Assembly: GCF_900112425.1 (NCBI RefSeq)
Contig: NZ_FOLP01000027.1
Coordinates: forward strand, 19,650 to 83,649
Length of the DNA stretch: 64,000 nt
Direction of reading: 5' to 3'
Source: Variovorax sp. OK212
GTDB lineage: Bacteria > Pseudomonadota > Gammaproteobacteria > Burkholderiales > Burkholderiaceae_C
In this document: piece after piece, positions 45,435 to 54,394 of the stretch
Position numbering within the stretch: position 1 is the stretch's first letter
Layout of the letters: each line of letters starts with the position of its first letter
The notes under the pieces: generated by a model
The model's input: only the letters and a program-made list of their open reading frames with translations
The model's database searches: none
Told to the model about the DNA's origin: nothing
Made by a program: the position numbers and the translations under genes

Positions 45435-45924
45435 ATGGAAATGGTGGGGCGGGCGACCATCGATGTCGAGGCCCTCGGTCATGACAGCAAGGTGCGGCTG
45501 GGCGATGAGATCTTCGTTGCACAACCCAACCTGCTCGGATCGGTCCTGGTGCTGGCACGCATGGGCGTCATGCATGCCGGAGGTCGAGATCGCGCTGCAA
45601 GTCCTGTTCGTTGCGTTCCAGGCGATGAAGCGAAGCCGGCACCGCTGGGACATGGTGACCATGGACCCGCAAGAGGCCTGCATGGAGCGCCTGACCGCGC
45701 GGATGCGGTTCAACGACGGGTTGCCTGCCGAGCTCGCTGCCAAGGTGGTCACGCAGTTCTACACCGAACACCCCGAGCGCCACCTGCTCGCTTACGCCTA
45801 CGGCTACCTCGGCGAGAACGACCTGCTGAAGGTTCGCACGGACGCCGAGAAGTCCTTGCTGCTGGCCGCACTCAACCTCGTCGAGTGCATCACCTCCGTC
45901 AATGCACAGCCGGCAAGGGCGTAG
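45435..45924 (+). pseudogene. IS66 accessory ORF, copy 2 (4-bp duplication)
   Basis: Starts MEMVGRATIDVEALGHDSKV, then RLGDEIFVAQPNLLGSVLVL, 40 bp after tnpC. ATGC is duplicated at 45570-45577 (ATGCATGC). Removing four bases restores MPEVEIALQVLFVAFQAMKR through LLKVRTDAEKSLLLAALNLV to the stop, about 160 aa. The same protein occurs as copy 1 at 27160-27545. No known motif; probably helical. Confidence 0.65.
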
Positions 45925-45974
45925 TGGCGCCCAGCTGCGGCGTCAAGATGGGAGGTCTGGACGCTCACGCTGGT

Positions 45975-46442
45975 TCGGCCGCTCGGCCCGGAACTGCCGG
46001 TTGACACGGTCCAGCGGGCACGGTGCCTTGGCATCCCCATTGATGATGCGAACGACCTTGCCTCGCCGGACGCCGAGTTGGTCAACACGATGCTGGATGC
46101 AGCCATCGAGACAGTGGCCGAAACTACTGACCGGCCTGTGGTTCACTCCGATCGGGGCGGCCACTACCGCTGGCCGGGTTGGGTATCAAGAATGAGCGGC
46201 GCGAACCTCACGCGCTCGATGCCCGCAAAGCGTGCTCACCTAATAACGCCGCTTGCGAAGGCTTCTTCGGGCGGCTGAAGAACGAGCTGTTCTATCCTCG
46301 GGATTGGAAGAACGCCACCATTGAGCAATTCATCGCGGCTGTCGACTCGTACATCCGCTGGTGTAACGAGAAGCGGCTCAAGATCTCCCTTGGCTCTCTC
46401 AGCCCTATCGAGTACCGGGTGAGCCTTGGACTTGCGGCATAA
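45975..46442 (+). pseudogene. IS3-family (IS150-like) transposase OrfB C-terminal remnant
   Basis: DAELVNTMLDAAIETVAETT, then RPVVHSDRGGHYRWPGW with the DDE Asp, a frame change at about 46170, then NNAACEGFFGRLKNELFYPR, IEQFIAAVDSYIRW and SLSPIEYRVSLGL. The N-terminal half is lost where the IS66 terminal repeat begins, showing that IS66 inserted into, or recombined with, this older element. Confidence 0.8.
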
Positions 46443-46641
46443 ACCAGTCCAACTTTTGTCCGCCCTCCCGGGCCGGAGTTCGTGGAAAGATGGGTGTACA
46501 GCTCGCAGAAGCGCTCGTAGCCTGGTCTAGCGTCGGTCGAGGACAGAACATTGGGTTCTTCGCTGGCGCGCAGAGCCGATTCCTTGTAGGCGGCCAGCGC
46601 TGCGTTCTGCCGATCCTCGACGACGATGAACGGCAATGCTT

Positions 46642-47574
46642 TCATTGCGATGGTACGGCCAACCCAGGAGAGAACTTCAGCCCGGCTTCGGTCAAGCCTC
46701 TGGCGAGTTCACACTGCCCGGCCTCGCCCTTGAACGCTCGATCGGTGACCCAGTTCCCCACGGTCTTCAGAAAGATCTGCTGACCTGACGCTGTGCACAC
46801 GGTGTGATCGACGTCGCGCATGAACCGATAGTCCAGCAAGTGAGCGAAAGGCTCGCGGGCCAACAGTCCGAGTTGATCCAAGCCGCGATCATTCGCGCAT
46901 AGCGATCCAGAATACAGCAGCTGAACTCCCACGCGTCTGTCGACCAGTTGTTGAAGCTGCTGCCGAGTCCGGATCAAGCTTTCGTCGCGCGAGATTTCTT
47001 CCGGAAAGATGTCCGGCATTGGGGTATTGGCTTCGTCGTTCGTGAAACGGCGCCGCAGCCAGCGAACAGCCTTGCCCCTGAATGCGGGATGCCAGGATAC
47101 GGCGAAAGCTCGGCGCACATTACGCTGGAGACGCGCCCGCCACTCGGGAAACGAGAATCCATCAAACAGTGAAAGCCCGATCACGCGCGGGTCCTCGACG
47201 GCAACTTGCATCGACTGCGCAACGCCAGAACACATGGCGACAATCACAAACTGCCGTGCACCCAACTGCTCCTGCGCGACATCCATGGCAGCTTTTATGC
47301 AATGCACGGCCCGGGCCTGCACGCTGCGCGACATTTTTAGAGGCTGACTGTCCCCGATACCACCCAAGTCAAACCGCATGCTGCTCACGCCTTCGGCAGC
47401 CAGTGCATGCGCAAGCTTGACATTGATACGGCGCGGCCCTACCCGGTGATTCGCACCCATGTTGAACATAAGGCAGGCGGTTGGGCTCGACGTTTGATCG
47501 CGAGGCGACGTAAGCATGCCAAAAAGCCCCTCGCCCGCGCCAAAACGCACGGGCGTTTGCGTGATGTTTTCCAT
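46642..47574 (-). CDS. Alpha/beta hydrolase downstream of the NRPS (possible release thioesterase)
   Basis: 310 aa. Hydrolase features are MFNMGANHRVGPRR near the oxyanion region, RFDLGGIGDSQ, a nucleophile elbow VAMCSGVAQ (Cys-Ser-Gly in place of the usual G-x-S-x-G) and a late histidine in MRDVDHTV. The ATG at 47574 has GAGAGGA upstream and lies 10 bp after the NRPS stop, so the two are one operon. Since the NRPS lacks a thioesterase domain, this protein is the best candidate for product release or tailoring (inference). The frame is open up to 47730 but that part overlaps the NRPS. Confidence 0.8.
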   Translation of the reverse strand: MENITQTPVRFGAGEGLFGMLTSPRDQTSSPTACLMFNMGANHRVGPRRINVKLAHALAAEGVSSMRFDLGGIGDSQPLKMSRSVQARAVHCIKAAMDVAQEQLGARQFVIVAMCSGVAQSMQVAVEDPRVIGLSLFDGFSFPEWRARLQRNVRRAFAVSWHPAFRGKAVRWLRRRFTNDEANTPMPDIFPEEISRDESLIRTRQQLQQLVDRRVGVQLLYSGSLCANDRGLDQLGLLAREPFAHLLDYRFMRDVDHTVCTASGQQIFLKTVGNWVTDRAFKGEAGQCELARGLTEAGLKFSPGLAVPSQ

Positions 47575-47584
47575 CTTTGTCCTC

Positions 47585-50500
47585 TCAGGTTCTGCGGAAC
47601 CAGTTGCCCAACGTGCGCCCGAAAAAACCCATCCTTCGGGCCTCCACGGTACGGCTGATGGCAACGTCGGCTTGAGCTTGTGCGTCCTCGTCGGAAGCAT
47701 CGACGCTCGTGAGCTGCCCGATAGATTCAAAGAGGTAGCGACGTGGCGAAATGATCAGCCCAAGCTTGCGCTGCGCGAGATCTACGGCACGCAGCATCAG
47801 CAGCGAATCGCCGCCGAGTTCGAAGAAGTTGTCGTCTTCGCGGATGTCCGCGATGTCGATGCCAAGCACTTCCGCCCAGACCTGACCGAGCGGAAGTTGC
47901 TCAGCGTCGAGCCAAGGGCGTCGCACAACGGGTCTCCTCGTCGAATCTATGCCCGCAGGGTTGCCGTCCATGGACAGTTTGCGAAGGTAGGTGGCACTGG
48001 AGGAACCTTCAGCGCTCACGATCTGCGCCAATGTGGCGTTGGGTGAGTCGAGCGCCCGCTCAAGGACTTCGATGTAGCGCTCTCGCAACTGAGCACCCGT
48101 CTCGCGAAGAAAGACGTCCGCGTTGTAGATCAGCATGCCTTCGAGGCCGTGAGCCTTGTGTACCAGCCACACGCCGACATCGTCGGTGGCCCCTCGCTGC
48201 GCGAGATGCATGTGCTTTGTTTTCAGGCTACCCACGGTGTGCGAGCGCTCTCGGGCATCCTGAAACGAAAACATCGACTGGTACGGGCCTGCTCCACGAT
48301 TCTGACTCGCCGGCTTCGCGTTCTCAATCAAGCGCTCGAACGGAACAGTCTGATTATTCATCGCAGAAAGCAACTCGCCTTTCACGTAGCGCATGAACTC
48401 GCTCAGTGGTTGAGCATGGTCGATCGTCAGTGGCACCGGCAACACATTGTTGAAGAAGCCAAAAACATCTTCTGTTTCGGGCTGCAGGCGGCCGCGCACT
48501 GGATTGGCGATGATGATGGCGTCGTTGCCAGTCACGTGCGCAATGGTCAGCGCGTAGATGCCGAACGTGAGCATGCTCAGCGTCACGTCCAGCTCCCGGG
48601 CCATCAGGCGCAACCGTTCAGATTTCTGCTGATCAATCTGGAACCAGTGGGCACCGCCTTGGCCGCTCTTGCCGGCGCGACGCGGCAGGTCGCTGCACAG
48701 CGGCCGGATTGTCTTCGTCGACGCCAGCCGTTGGCGCCAAAACGCAAGTTGTTCCTCGCAGGCCGGGCCTTTCATCCAGTGCTCCATCCACTGCGCATAG
48801 TCTCCGTGTGTGGTCGTGAGCGGAGCAAGACTGCTGGCCTCACCACGCTCCGCAGCGTCGTAGAGTGTCGCAAGCTCGTGTTGCATCAGATCAAAAGACC
48901 ATCCGTCCCAGATCAGGTGGTGCGGCACGAACAAGAAGGCGTGCTCCTCCTCGTCGATCCGGTACAGCGCGGCATGCGCCATCGGCGCGCGAGCGAGGTC
49001 TACGGGCGAATCGGCGAGCGCCTGCATCTGCTTCAAAAGCTCGGCTTCACGCTGATCTCCCGGAAGTGTGCGCAGGTCGACGAAAGGTAGCTTGAACGCC
49101 ACCTTTGCATCGATGGCTTGGACGGGCTGGCCGCTCTGCTCGTCGGTCTCCAATCGTGTACGCAGCGAGGGCTGACGACTGATGATTTGGCATAGCGCAT
49201 CTTCGAAGAATGCGAAGTTGAACCTTCCGGTGAGACGCTGCGCGGAAGCTAAGTTGTAGACGGAGCGTCCCGGCATCAGGGACTCCATGAAATGAATGCG
49301 CTGCTGAGGAACCGTCATCGGTGCGCTGGTGCGACCGGGTGTGTGCGCAATAAGCGCGTCCAGTCCGACGCCTGCTCGCTTCAGGGACCGGATGTGCGCG
49401 GCCAGTTTCGCGACCGTGGGCGCCTCGAAGACGGCCCGCAGCGGCAGCGTCACTTCGAAATCCCGGCTCAACCGCGCCGTCAGCCTGCCTGCAAGCAGCG
49501 AATGACCGCCGGACGCGAAGAAATCGGCATGCGGATCGAGACCGGACACGCCGAGCACTTTTTCCATGGCTGCAAGGACTCTGCGCTCGTCGTCATCGAG
49601 GGTTGCAGTGCTGGATGCACCGGCTTTGGCGGGTGAAGCCTGCGGCGCCGGCAAAGACGCTCGGTCGATCTTTCCGTTCTGAAGTGTCGGCAGCGCGCTC
49701 AGCGTGACCACATGCTGGGGCAGCATGAACCAGGGAAGGATTTTTTTTAGGTGTGACATGAGCAATTCAGCGTCGAAGGTGGCGCCGGGCGCCAAGGCCA
49801 GATAGGCCACGAGCCGGACGTCGCCCGGGCTGTCCTCGCGCGCCACAACGACACTGCGCGATACCCCTGCCACTTCACAGCAGCGGGCCTCGATTTCGCC
49901 CGGCTCGATGCGATACCCGCGCACCTTGAGCTGAAAGTCGATCCGTCCAAGGTGTTCAACGACCCCGTCGTTGCGCCATCGACCTCGATCGCCTGACCTA
50001 TAAATGCGCTTTTGCACACCAAGAATGTCAACCGTGACGAAGCGCTCCCTCGTCAGTTCGGGACGGTCGAGGTATCCGATCGTGACGCCCTCCCCTGCGA
50101 TGCAGATCTCACCGGGTACTCCGATGGGACAAGGCTGAAGGAGGGCGTCAAGGATCCATATCTCGGTGTTGTCGACCGGCGTGCCGATCGACACGCCGCG
50201 CGTCAACACTTCTTCGGGCTGGACGCGCCATGCGGTCGTTTTGACCGTTGTTTCGGTCGGGCCATAGCCGTTCCACAAGTCTTTCATGCGTTCGCACAAA
50301 GCGAGTGCCAGGCGCGGACTCAAGGTCTCCCCCCCTGTCCATCCTCGAAAGCCGGGCGCTCCGCACCAGTTCGCGTCTATCAATGCCTGCCACATTCCGG
50401 GTGTGGCTTGCAGAAGAGTGATGCCTTCGTCCTTGAGCGCAGCGGCCAAACGTTCACCATCTCTTGCGACCTCGCGCTGGACCATCACCAGCTCGGAACC

Positions 50501-52036
50501 CGCAGCCAGAGGAAGCAGAAGATCCGGCACTGCCATGTCGAACGACAACGTCGTGACCGCTGCGATGCGGTCATGGTTATGGACTCCCGACTCCTTCTGC
50601 ATCCACTGCAGCAGATTCGCGACGCCGCGGTGATGCGCGATGACGCCCTTCGGCACACCCGTCGAACCCGAGGTGTAGATGACATACGCAGCGTCCTCGG
50701 GACCCGCATCCTGCACGGACTGCGGCAGGGCTTCATTGGATTGCCTCAGCCAGTCGGTGTCCGCGTCGATCTCGAAGACGCGGCCAGCGGCATCCGGGCA
50801 CCAGTGACGAGGGGTGGTCGAAATCGCTGAATTCGTGACGATCAAGCTGAGACGGGCGTCTTTTGCGTAGTGGTCGAGCCGCGCCTGCGGGAAAGCCGGG
50901 TCGAGCGGCACATAGGCGGCGCCGGCCTTGAGGATGCCGAGCATCGACACGACCATCTCCAGGCTGCGCTCCAGGCACAGTCCCACGCGCTGGCCGCGTT
51001 CGACGCCACGCGCGCGAAGTGCTCTGGCCAGCCGGTTGGATTGCAGGTCGAGCTCGCCATAGCCGTAGCGTCGTGTGCCGTCGCGGACTGCAGGCCGATC
51101 CGGTTGCAACGGTACCCGAGCCAGAAACCCCGCATGAGCCAACGCATTGCCTTTCAGCGGCACCCGTTCCGGCTGCAACGCACGCAATGCATCGGCCGCC
51201 CGTGCGGACAAAACCTGGAGTTGGCCGAGCTCCTGCGCGGGCTCACGAGTGACGGCATCCAGGATGCAATGCAACATTTCGAGCCAATGCAACACGGTGA
51301 CCTCGTCGAACAGGTCTGCGTTGTATTGCGCTTCGATCAGCAGGCCACCCTCGGATGTCCGCAAATTCACGAACAGCTCGATGTCGCACTTGGCACATTG
51401 CAGGGCGTGGTGCGTCACGTCGGGCACGGAAAAAGCCTGCGTACCGATGCGTGCTGCCGACTCGAGGTTGAACACCACATTCGCAACGGCCGAATCGCCG
51501 GGACAGTGGTCTGGGCGGTTCCCGCCGGGCACGGAGCCCCGCATGTGCTTCCGTGCATCGGGCGGCCTCTGCATGGCGGTGCTGCACGCCTGGATCAAGG
51601 CTACAAACCCCAGCTTCATGTGGACTGCGAAGCCTGCCGGCCGGATGTCCAAGCCGTCGCCACCCGCCAGCCGCCTGACGTCGCAGACTCGCATGTCCGC
51701 CGGTATGCCGACGGCAATTTCCTCCTGTCCCGTGAGGCGGTGCAGCATCGCGACGAAACCACCGAGCAACACGGCCTGCAGACTGACGTCATGCATGCAC
51801 CCTGCGCCGTGTAGGCGTTGCATCAGGTCCGGGGGCAGGAAATACTCGGCTCGCATGCTGGTCGCCGCGCCCCATGGGCGGCGAGGTCTGTCCACCGGCA
51901 GCTCGAGGAGCACGGGAGGGCCTCCTGCCCCCTGTGCACTTGGCGCGACCCGCGGAACGTGTTCGCGCGGCGATTCCTCCGTTGCGACGAACTCAGCACT
52001 CCGTGCGCCGGTCGCAAAGCCATTCTGAGACTGCAT
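47585..52036 (-). CDS. Non-ribosomal peptide synthetase, half-C / A / T / C / T
   Basis: 1483 aa. Residues about 40-285 are only the C-terminal half of a condensation domain, starting near LPVDRPRRP; the HHxxxDG catalytic half is absent. The adenylation domain (about 300-805) is complete: YVIYTSGSTGVPKG, FDMAVPD with the alpha-amino-binding Asp, NGYGPTETT, YRSGDRGRW and NGKIDR. T1 (DFFASGGHSLL, Ser about 846) is followed by a full C domain (about 905-1245) with HHLIWDGWS. T2 (FFELGGDSLLML, Ser about 1411) ends the protein, with no A domain for module 2 and no thioesterase. Start 52036 is chosen for its GAGG ribosome site. The product would need an amino acid supplied in trans. Confidence 0.92.
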   Translation of the reverse strand: MQSQNGFATGARSAEFVATEESPREHVPRVAPSAQGAGGPPVLLELPVDRPRRPWGAATSMRAEYFLPPDLMQRLHGAGCMHDVSLQAVLLGGFVAMLHRLTGQEEIAVGIPADMRVCDVRRLAGGDGLDIRPAGFAVHMKLGFVALIQACSTAMQRPPDARKHMRGSVPGGNRPDHCPGDSAVANVVFNLESAARIGTQAFSVPDVTHHALQCAKCDIELFVNLRTSEGGLLIEAQYNADLFDEVTVLHWLEMLHCILDAVTREPAQELGQLQVLSARAADALRALQPERVPLKGNALAHAGFLARVPLQPDRPAVRDGTRRYGYGELDLQSNRLARALRARGVERGQRVGLCLERSLEMVVSMLGILKAGAAYVPLDPAFPQARLDHYAKDARLSLIVTNSAISTTPRHWCPDAAGRVFEIDADTDWLRQSNEALPQSVQDAGPEDAAYVIYTSGSTGVPKGVIAHHRGVANLLQWMQKESGVHNHDRIAAVTTLSFDMAVPDLLLPLAAGSELVMVQREVARDGERLAAALKDEGITLLQATPGMWQALIDANWCGAPGFRGWTGGETLSPRLALALCERMKDLWNGYGPTETTVKTTAWRVQPEEVLTRGVSIGTPVDNTEIWILDALLQPCPIGVPGEICIAGEGVTIGYLDRPELTRERFVTVDILGVQKRIYRSGDRGRWRNDGVVEHLGRIDFQLKVRGYRIEPGEIEARCCEVAGVSRSVVVAREDSPGDVRLVAYLALAPGATFDAELLMSHLKKILPWFMLPQHVVTLSALPTLQNGKIDRASLPAPQASPAKAGASSTATLDDDERRVLAAMEKVLGVSGLDPHADFFASGGHSLLAGRLTARLSRDFEVTLPLRAVFEAPTVAKLAAHIRSLKRAGVGLDALIAHTPGRTSAPMTVPQQRIHFMESLMPGRSVYNLASAQRLTGRFNFAFFEDALCQIISRQPSLRTRLETDEQSGQPVQAIDAKVAFKLPFVDLRTLPGDQREAELLKQMQALADSPVDLARAPMAHAALYRIDEEEHAFLFVPHHLIWDGWSFDLMQHELATLYDAAERGEASSLAPLTTTHGDYAQWMEHWMKGPACEEQLAFWRQRLASTKTIRPLCSDLPRRAGKSGQGGAHWFQIDQQKSERLRLMARELDVTLSMLTFGIYALTIAHVTGNDAIIIANPVRGRLQPETEDVFGFFNNVLPVPLTIDHAQPLSEFMRYVKGELLSAMNNQTVPFERLIENAKPASQNRGAGPYQSMFSFQDARERSHTVGSLKTKHMHLAQRGATDDVGVWLVHKAHGLEGMLIYNADVFLRETGAQLRERYIEVLERALDSPNATLAQIVSAEGSSSATYLRKLSMDGNPAGIDSTRRPVVRRPWLDAEQLPLGQVWAEVLGIDIADIREDDNFFELGGDSLLMLRAVDLAQRKLGLIISPRRYLFESIGQLTSVDASDEDAQAQADVAISRTVEARRMGFFGRTLGNWFRRT

Positions 52037-52108
52037 GCATCCACCCTCTTTATGGATTCCGGTCGGGAATCGTTTGGATTGCAAACCTGTTCCTCGAAGG
52101 TTCAGATC

Positions 52109-52132
52109 GGGACAGTTTGTTGTAACTGTTCC
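52109..52132. promoter_or_regulatory. Near-palindrome upstream of the NRPS
   Basis: GGGACAGTT (52109-52117) and AACTGTTCC (52124-52132) match at 8 of 9 positions around TGTTGT, about 75 bp before the NRPS start. A further CTGTTCC lies at about 52088. This fits a two-fold operator in an AT-richer promoter. Confidence 0.45.
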
Positions 52133-52203
52133 ACGAGTTTGAAACCAAAGCAGCTCAAACCGAGCTCTGTGTTACTTTTTCAAACTTCTATTTCCGGCTT
52201 GTA

Positions 52204-52704
52204 CTACCGCGTTTCAGGAAAAGAGGGGATGCGGGTATCCGCGTTGAGGTGCTTGACCACCGAAGCAGTCAAGGCGACGACGTGGCCCTGACCCAAGCGG
52301 AACAGCGCCCCCTTGTCGGTCTGGGTGATCGAAGCGCTGAAGGCCCCAGCTCCGCCATGCGGACTGGAGGGCGAACGCCGGTCGTATGCGTCGCGATTGA
52401 GCAAGTAGGCGACGGGGCGATAGGCCAGTTCATCGGCGGCGAGCGCGGTCGCTCCGAACCGTGCTTTGAACTGGTCCGAGAGCCTGAGTTGTGTGTTGCA
52501 TCGACCGGTTAAATCCGCCCCAGAACCGGACATTGACGGACTCACGCGAAGTACATGGATAAGCAGCGCACCTCTTAGAATTGGAGGAGTTTTTTCATCA
52601 CATTCGGTCCATTGCAGCCGACCGCTATGAGCGAACCTATGACTGCTCCACAGTGATCGGCTCGCTCCAGGCGGGCTCGATTTCCGCCTTGCAGGCGTCG
52701 TCAT
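52204..52704 (-). CDS. Hypothetical protein, probably a truncated gene's C-terminus
   Basis: The last ~90 residues read like real protein: LSDQFKARFGATALAADELA, AYRPVAYLLNRDAYDRR, SITQTDKGALFRLGQGHVVA and LNADTRIPSFPE. The upstream part looks like out-of-frame sequence. AATGTCCGGTT (reverse complement at 52524-52534) marks a likely breakpoint. I do not recognise the family. It ends 168 bp before the NRPS start on the same strand. Confidence 0.35.
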   Translation of the reverse strand: MTTPARRKSSPPGASRSLWSSHRFAHSGRLQWTECDEKTPPILRGALLIHVLRVSPSMSGSGADLTGRCNTQLRLSDQFKARFGATALAADELAYRPVAYLLNRDAYDRRSPSSPHGGAGAFSASITQTDKGALFRLGQGHVVALTASVVKHLNADTRIPSFPETR

Positions 52705-52710
52705 TTTCGT

Positions 52711-53451
52711 TCAAGCGAAGCCGCCGTTGCTCCGCACGATCTGCGCGTTGACCCAGCCGCCGCCGTCGCCGGCGAGGAAGGACACCGCGTTCGCCACGTC
52801 CTCGGCCTTCCCCAACCGACCCAGAGGCGACAGGCCGGCGAGTGCCTCGATCTGCGGTGCGCTCTTTCCCTTGAGAAAGAGCTCTGTCGCCGTCGGACCT
52901 GGCGCCACGGCGTTGACGGTGATGTCCCGGCCGCGCATTTCGTTGGCGAGCACCCGCACCAGGCCTTCGACCGCGCTCTTGGAGGCGATGTACGGTCCGT
53001 ATCCGGGCGTCGACTTCGCGATGACGCTCGTCGAGAGCGCAACGATGCGCCCTCCTGCGCCGAGCATCTCGGCGGCCTTGGCCATGACGAGAAAGGTGCC
53101 GCGGACATTGATCGTCATCATCCGGTCAAAGGCGTCGATGTTCTCGGATGCGATGGGCGCGAGGTCCATGACACCGGCGTTGCTGACAACGACGTCCACG
53201 CGACCGAAGGCCTGCAGCGTTGTCCGGAACAGGTCGTCGACGTCCGCTGCATTCGCCACATCGGCCTTGACGGCGATGGCTTGGCCGCCGCGATCCACGA
53301 TGTCCACGACGGTCGCCTCCGCCAGGGCGCGCTCCCCGGCATAGCCGACAGCGACCGCGAAGCCGTCATCGGCCAATCGCAGGGCGATTGCCTTGCCGAT
53401 GCCGCGAGAGGCACCAGTGACGATCGCTGCCTTGGTCCTGGATTCGCTCAT
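52711..53451 (-). CDS. SDR-family oxidoreductase
   Basis: 246 aa classical short-chain dehydrogenase: cofactor motif TGASRGIGKA, VSNAGVMD (NNAG variant), active Ser in ALSTSVIAK and Y-x-x-x-K in GPYIASKSAVEG. Likely reduces a 3-oxoacyl or similar carbonyl with NAD(P)H. Its ATG at 53451 overlaps the TGA of the preceding SDR, and it is the last gene of the LysR-linked operon. The frame is open far upstream into that SDR, but the TGASRGIG motif near this ATG marks the real start. Confidence 0.9.
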   Translation of the reverse strand: MSESRTKAAIVTGASRGIGKAIALRLADDGFAVAVGYAGERALAEATVVDIVDRGGQAIAVKADVANAADVDDLFRTTLQAFGRVDVVVSNAGVMDLAPIASENIDAFDRMMTINVRGTFLVMAKAAEMLGAGGRIVALSTSVIAKSTPGYGPYIASKSAVEGLVRVLANEMRGRDITVNAVAPGPTATELFLKGKSAPQIEALAGLSPLGRLGKAEDVANAVSFLAGDGGGWVNAQIVRSNGGFA

Positions 53452-54378
53452 GGTTTCACTCCTTCGTCGATGGCACTCCAGGGAGGCGCCGAGGTCAGGT
53501 CGTCCAGCGCCATCGCGCGCAGGAAGGCAGCTTGCTTCTCGTGATGCAGCGCGTCGAGCGCCTCGGTGCCCTTGCGCTGCCCATCGATGGTCACCCGAGA
53601 CGGCCGCTGACCGCGTGGGGTTGCCAACACGCGGTGCCGCCGCTCCGACTGCGGAAACGTCGAGCGGTGCGCCGTTGTCGGCGTCGATGGCCGAGAGTTG
53701 CTTGCCCAAGCCGTCCATCCGCGAGGCGAGCTCGCCGTATTGCTGCTCGATCGCGGCGTGCGCGGGCGGCTGTGCGTGTGCGAAGTGCTTGGTGCCGGAC
53801 GTGAATGCGCCGGGCACGAGGATGACGCTCTCGATGCCGAAGGGCCGCACCTCCATGCCCATGATTTCCGCCAGGGCGTCTCCCGCCACCTTGCTGGCGA
53901 TGTAGGGTCCGAGGAAAGGTTCATGGATGCGCGAGGTCGTGCTGCCCACGTACATCAGCACGCCGTGCCCCTGGCGCCGCATCACGGGCAGTGCGGCCCT
54001 GTTGACACGCAGCCACGAGAGCGCGTTGGTGTCGATGATGCGGGCGACCTGGTCGACGGAAAACGCTTCCGTTAGGCCTTGCATCAGCATGCCGGCGTTG
54101 TTCACCACGACATCGAGGCGCGCATGGCGGGCGACGATGTGGTCAACCGCGGCGCGGCATCCCACCTCCGAGAGGACATCGAGCGCCAGCACCTCCAGGG
54201 CGATGTCCTCCTGCATGGCGACTTGCGCCAGTTCGTCGGCGCGGTCGCGATTCTTTTCGCGCACCTCGCGCATGCTGGCGACGACCTGATGTCCGTCGCG
54301 CGCCAACGCGAGGGCGATGGCGCGCCCGATGCCGGAGCCGGCACCGGTCACGAGCACGGTCTGAGGATCTGGCGTCAT
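53448..54378 (-). pseudogene. SDR-family oxidoreductase with a frameshift near its 3' end
   Basis: The first ~240 codons are intact: TGAGSGIGRA, VVNNAGMLMQ, GSTTSRIHEPFLGPYIASK. At about 53630-53650, inside GCGGCGGCACCGCG, the homology leaves this frame and resumes in another (RVLATPRGQRPSRVTIDGQR to WSAIDEGVKP), ending in a TGA that overlaps the next ATG. The correct stop position shows that the shift is an indel in the gene. It could also be a sequencing error in a GC-rich run. As read, the frame fuses into the downstream SDR. Confidence 0.8.
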
Positions 54379-54394
54379 GACCTGGTAGCTTTCA

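Larger units (their letters stand above)
43873..45968 (+). mobile_element. IS66-family element, 5'-truncated
   Basis: Contains most of tnpC, the accessory ORF and the right terminal repeat TCAAGATG...CTGGACGCTCAC (45943-45968), the reverse complement of the left end at 16097-16122 with few mismatches. The left end, tnpA, tnpB and the start of tnpC are missing. Confidence 0.8.
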
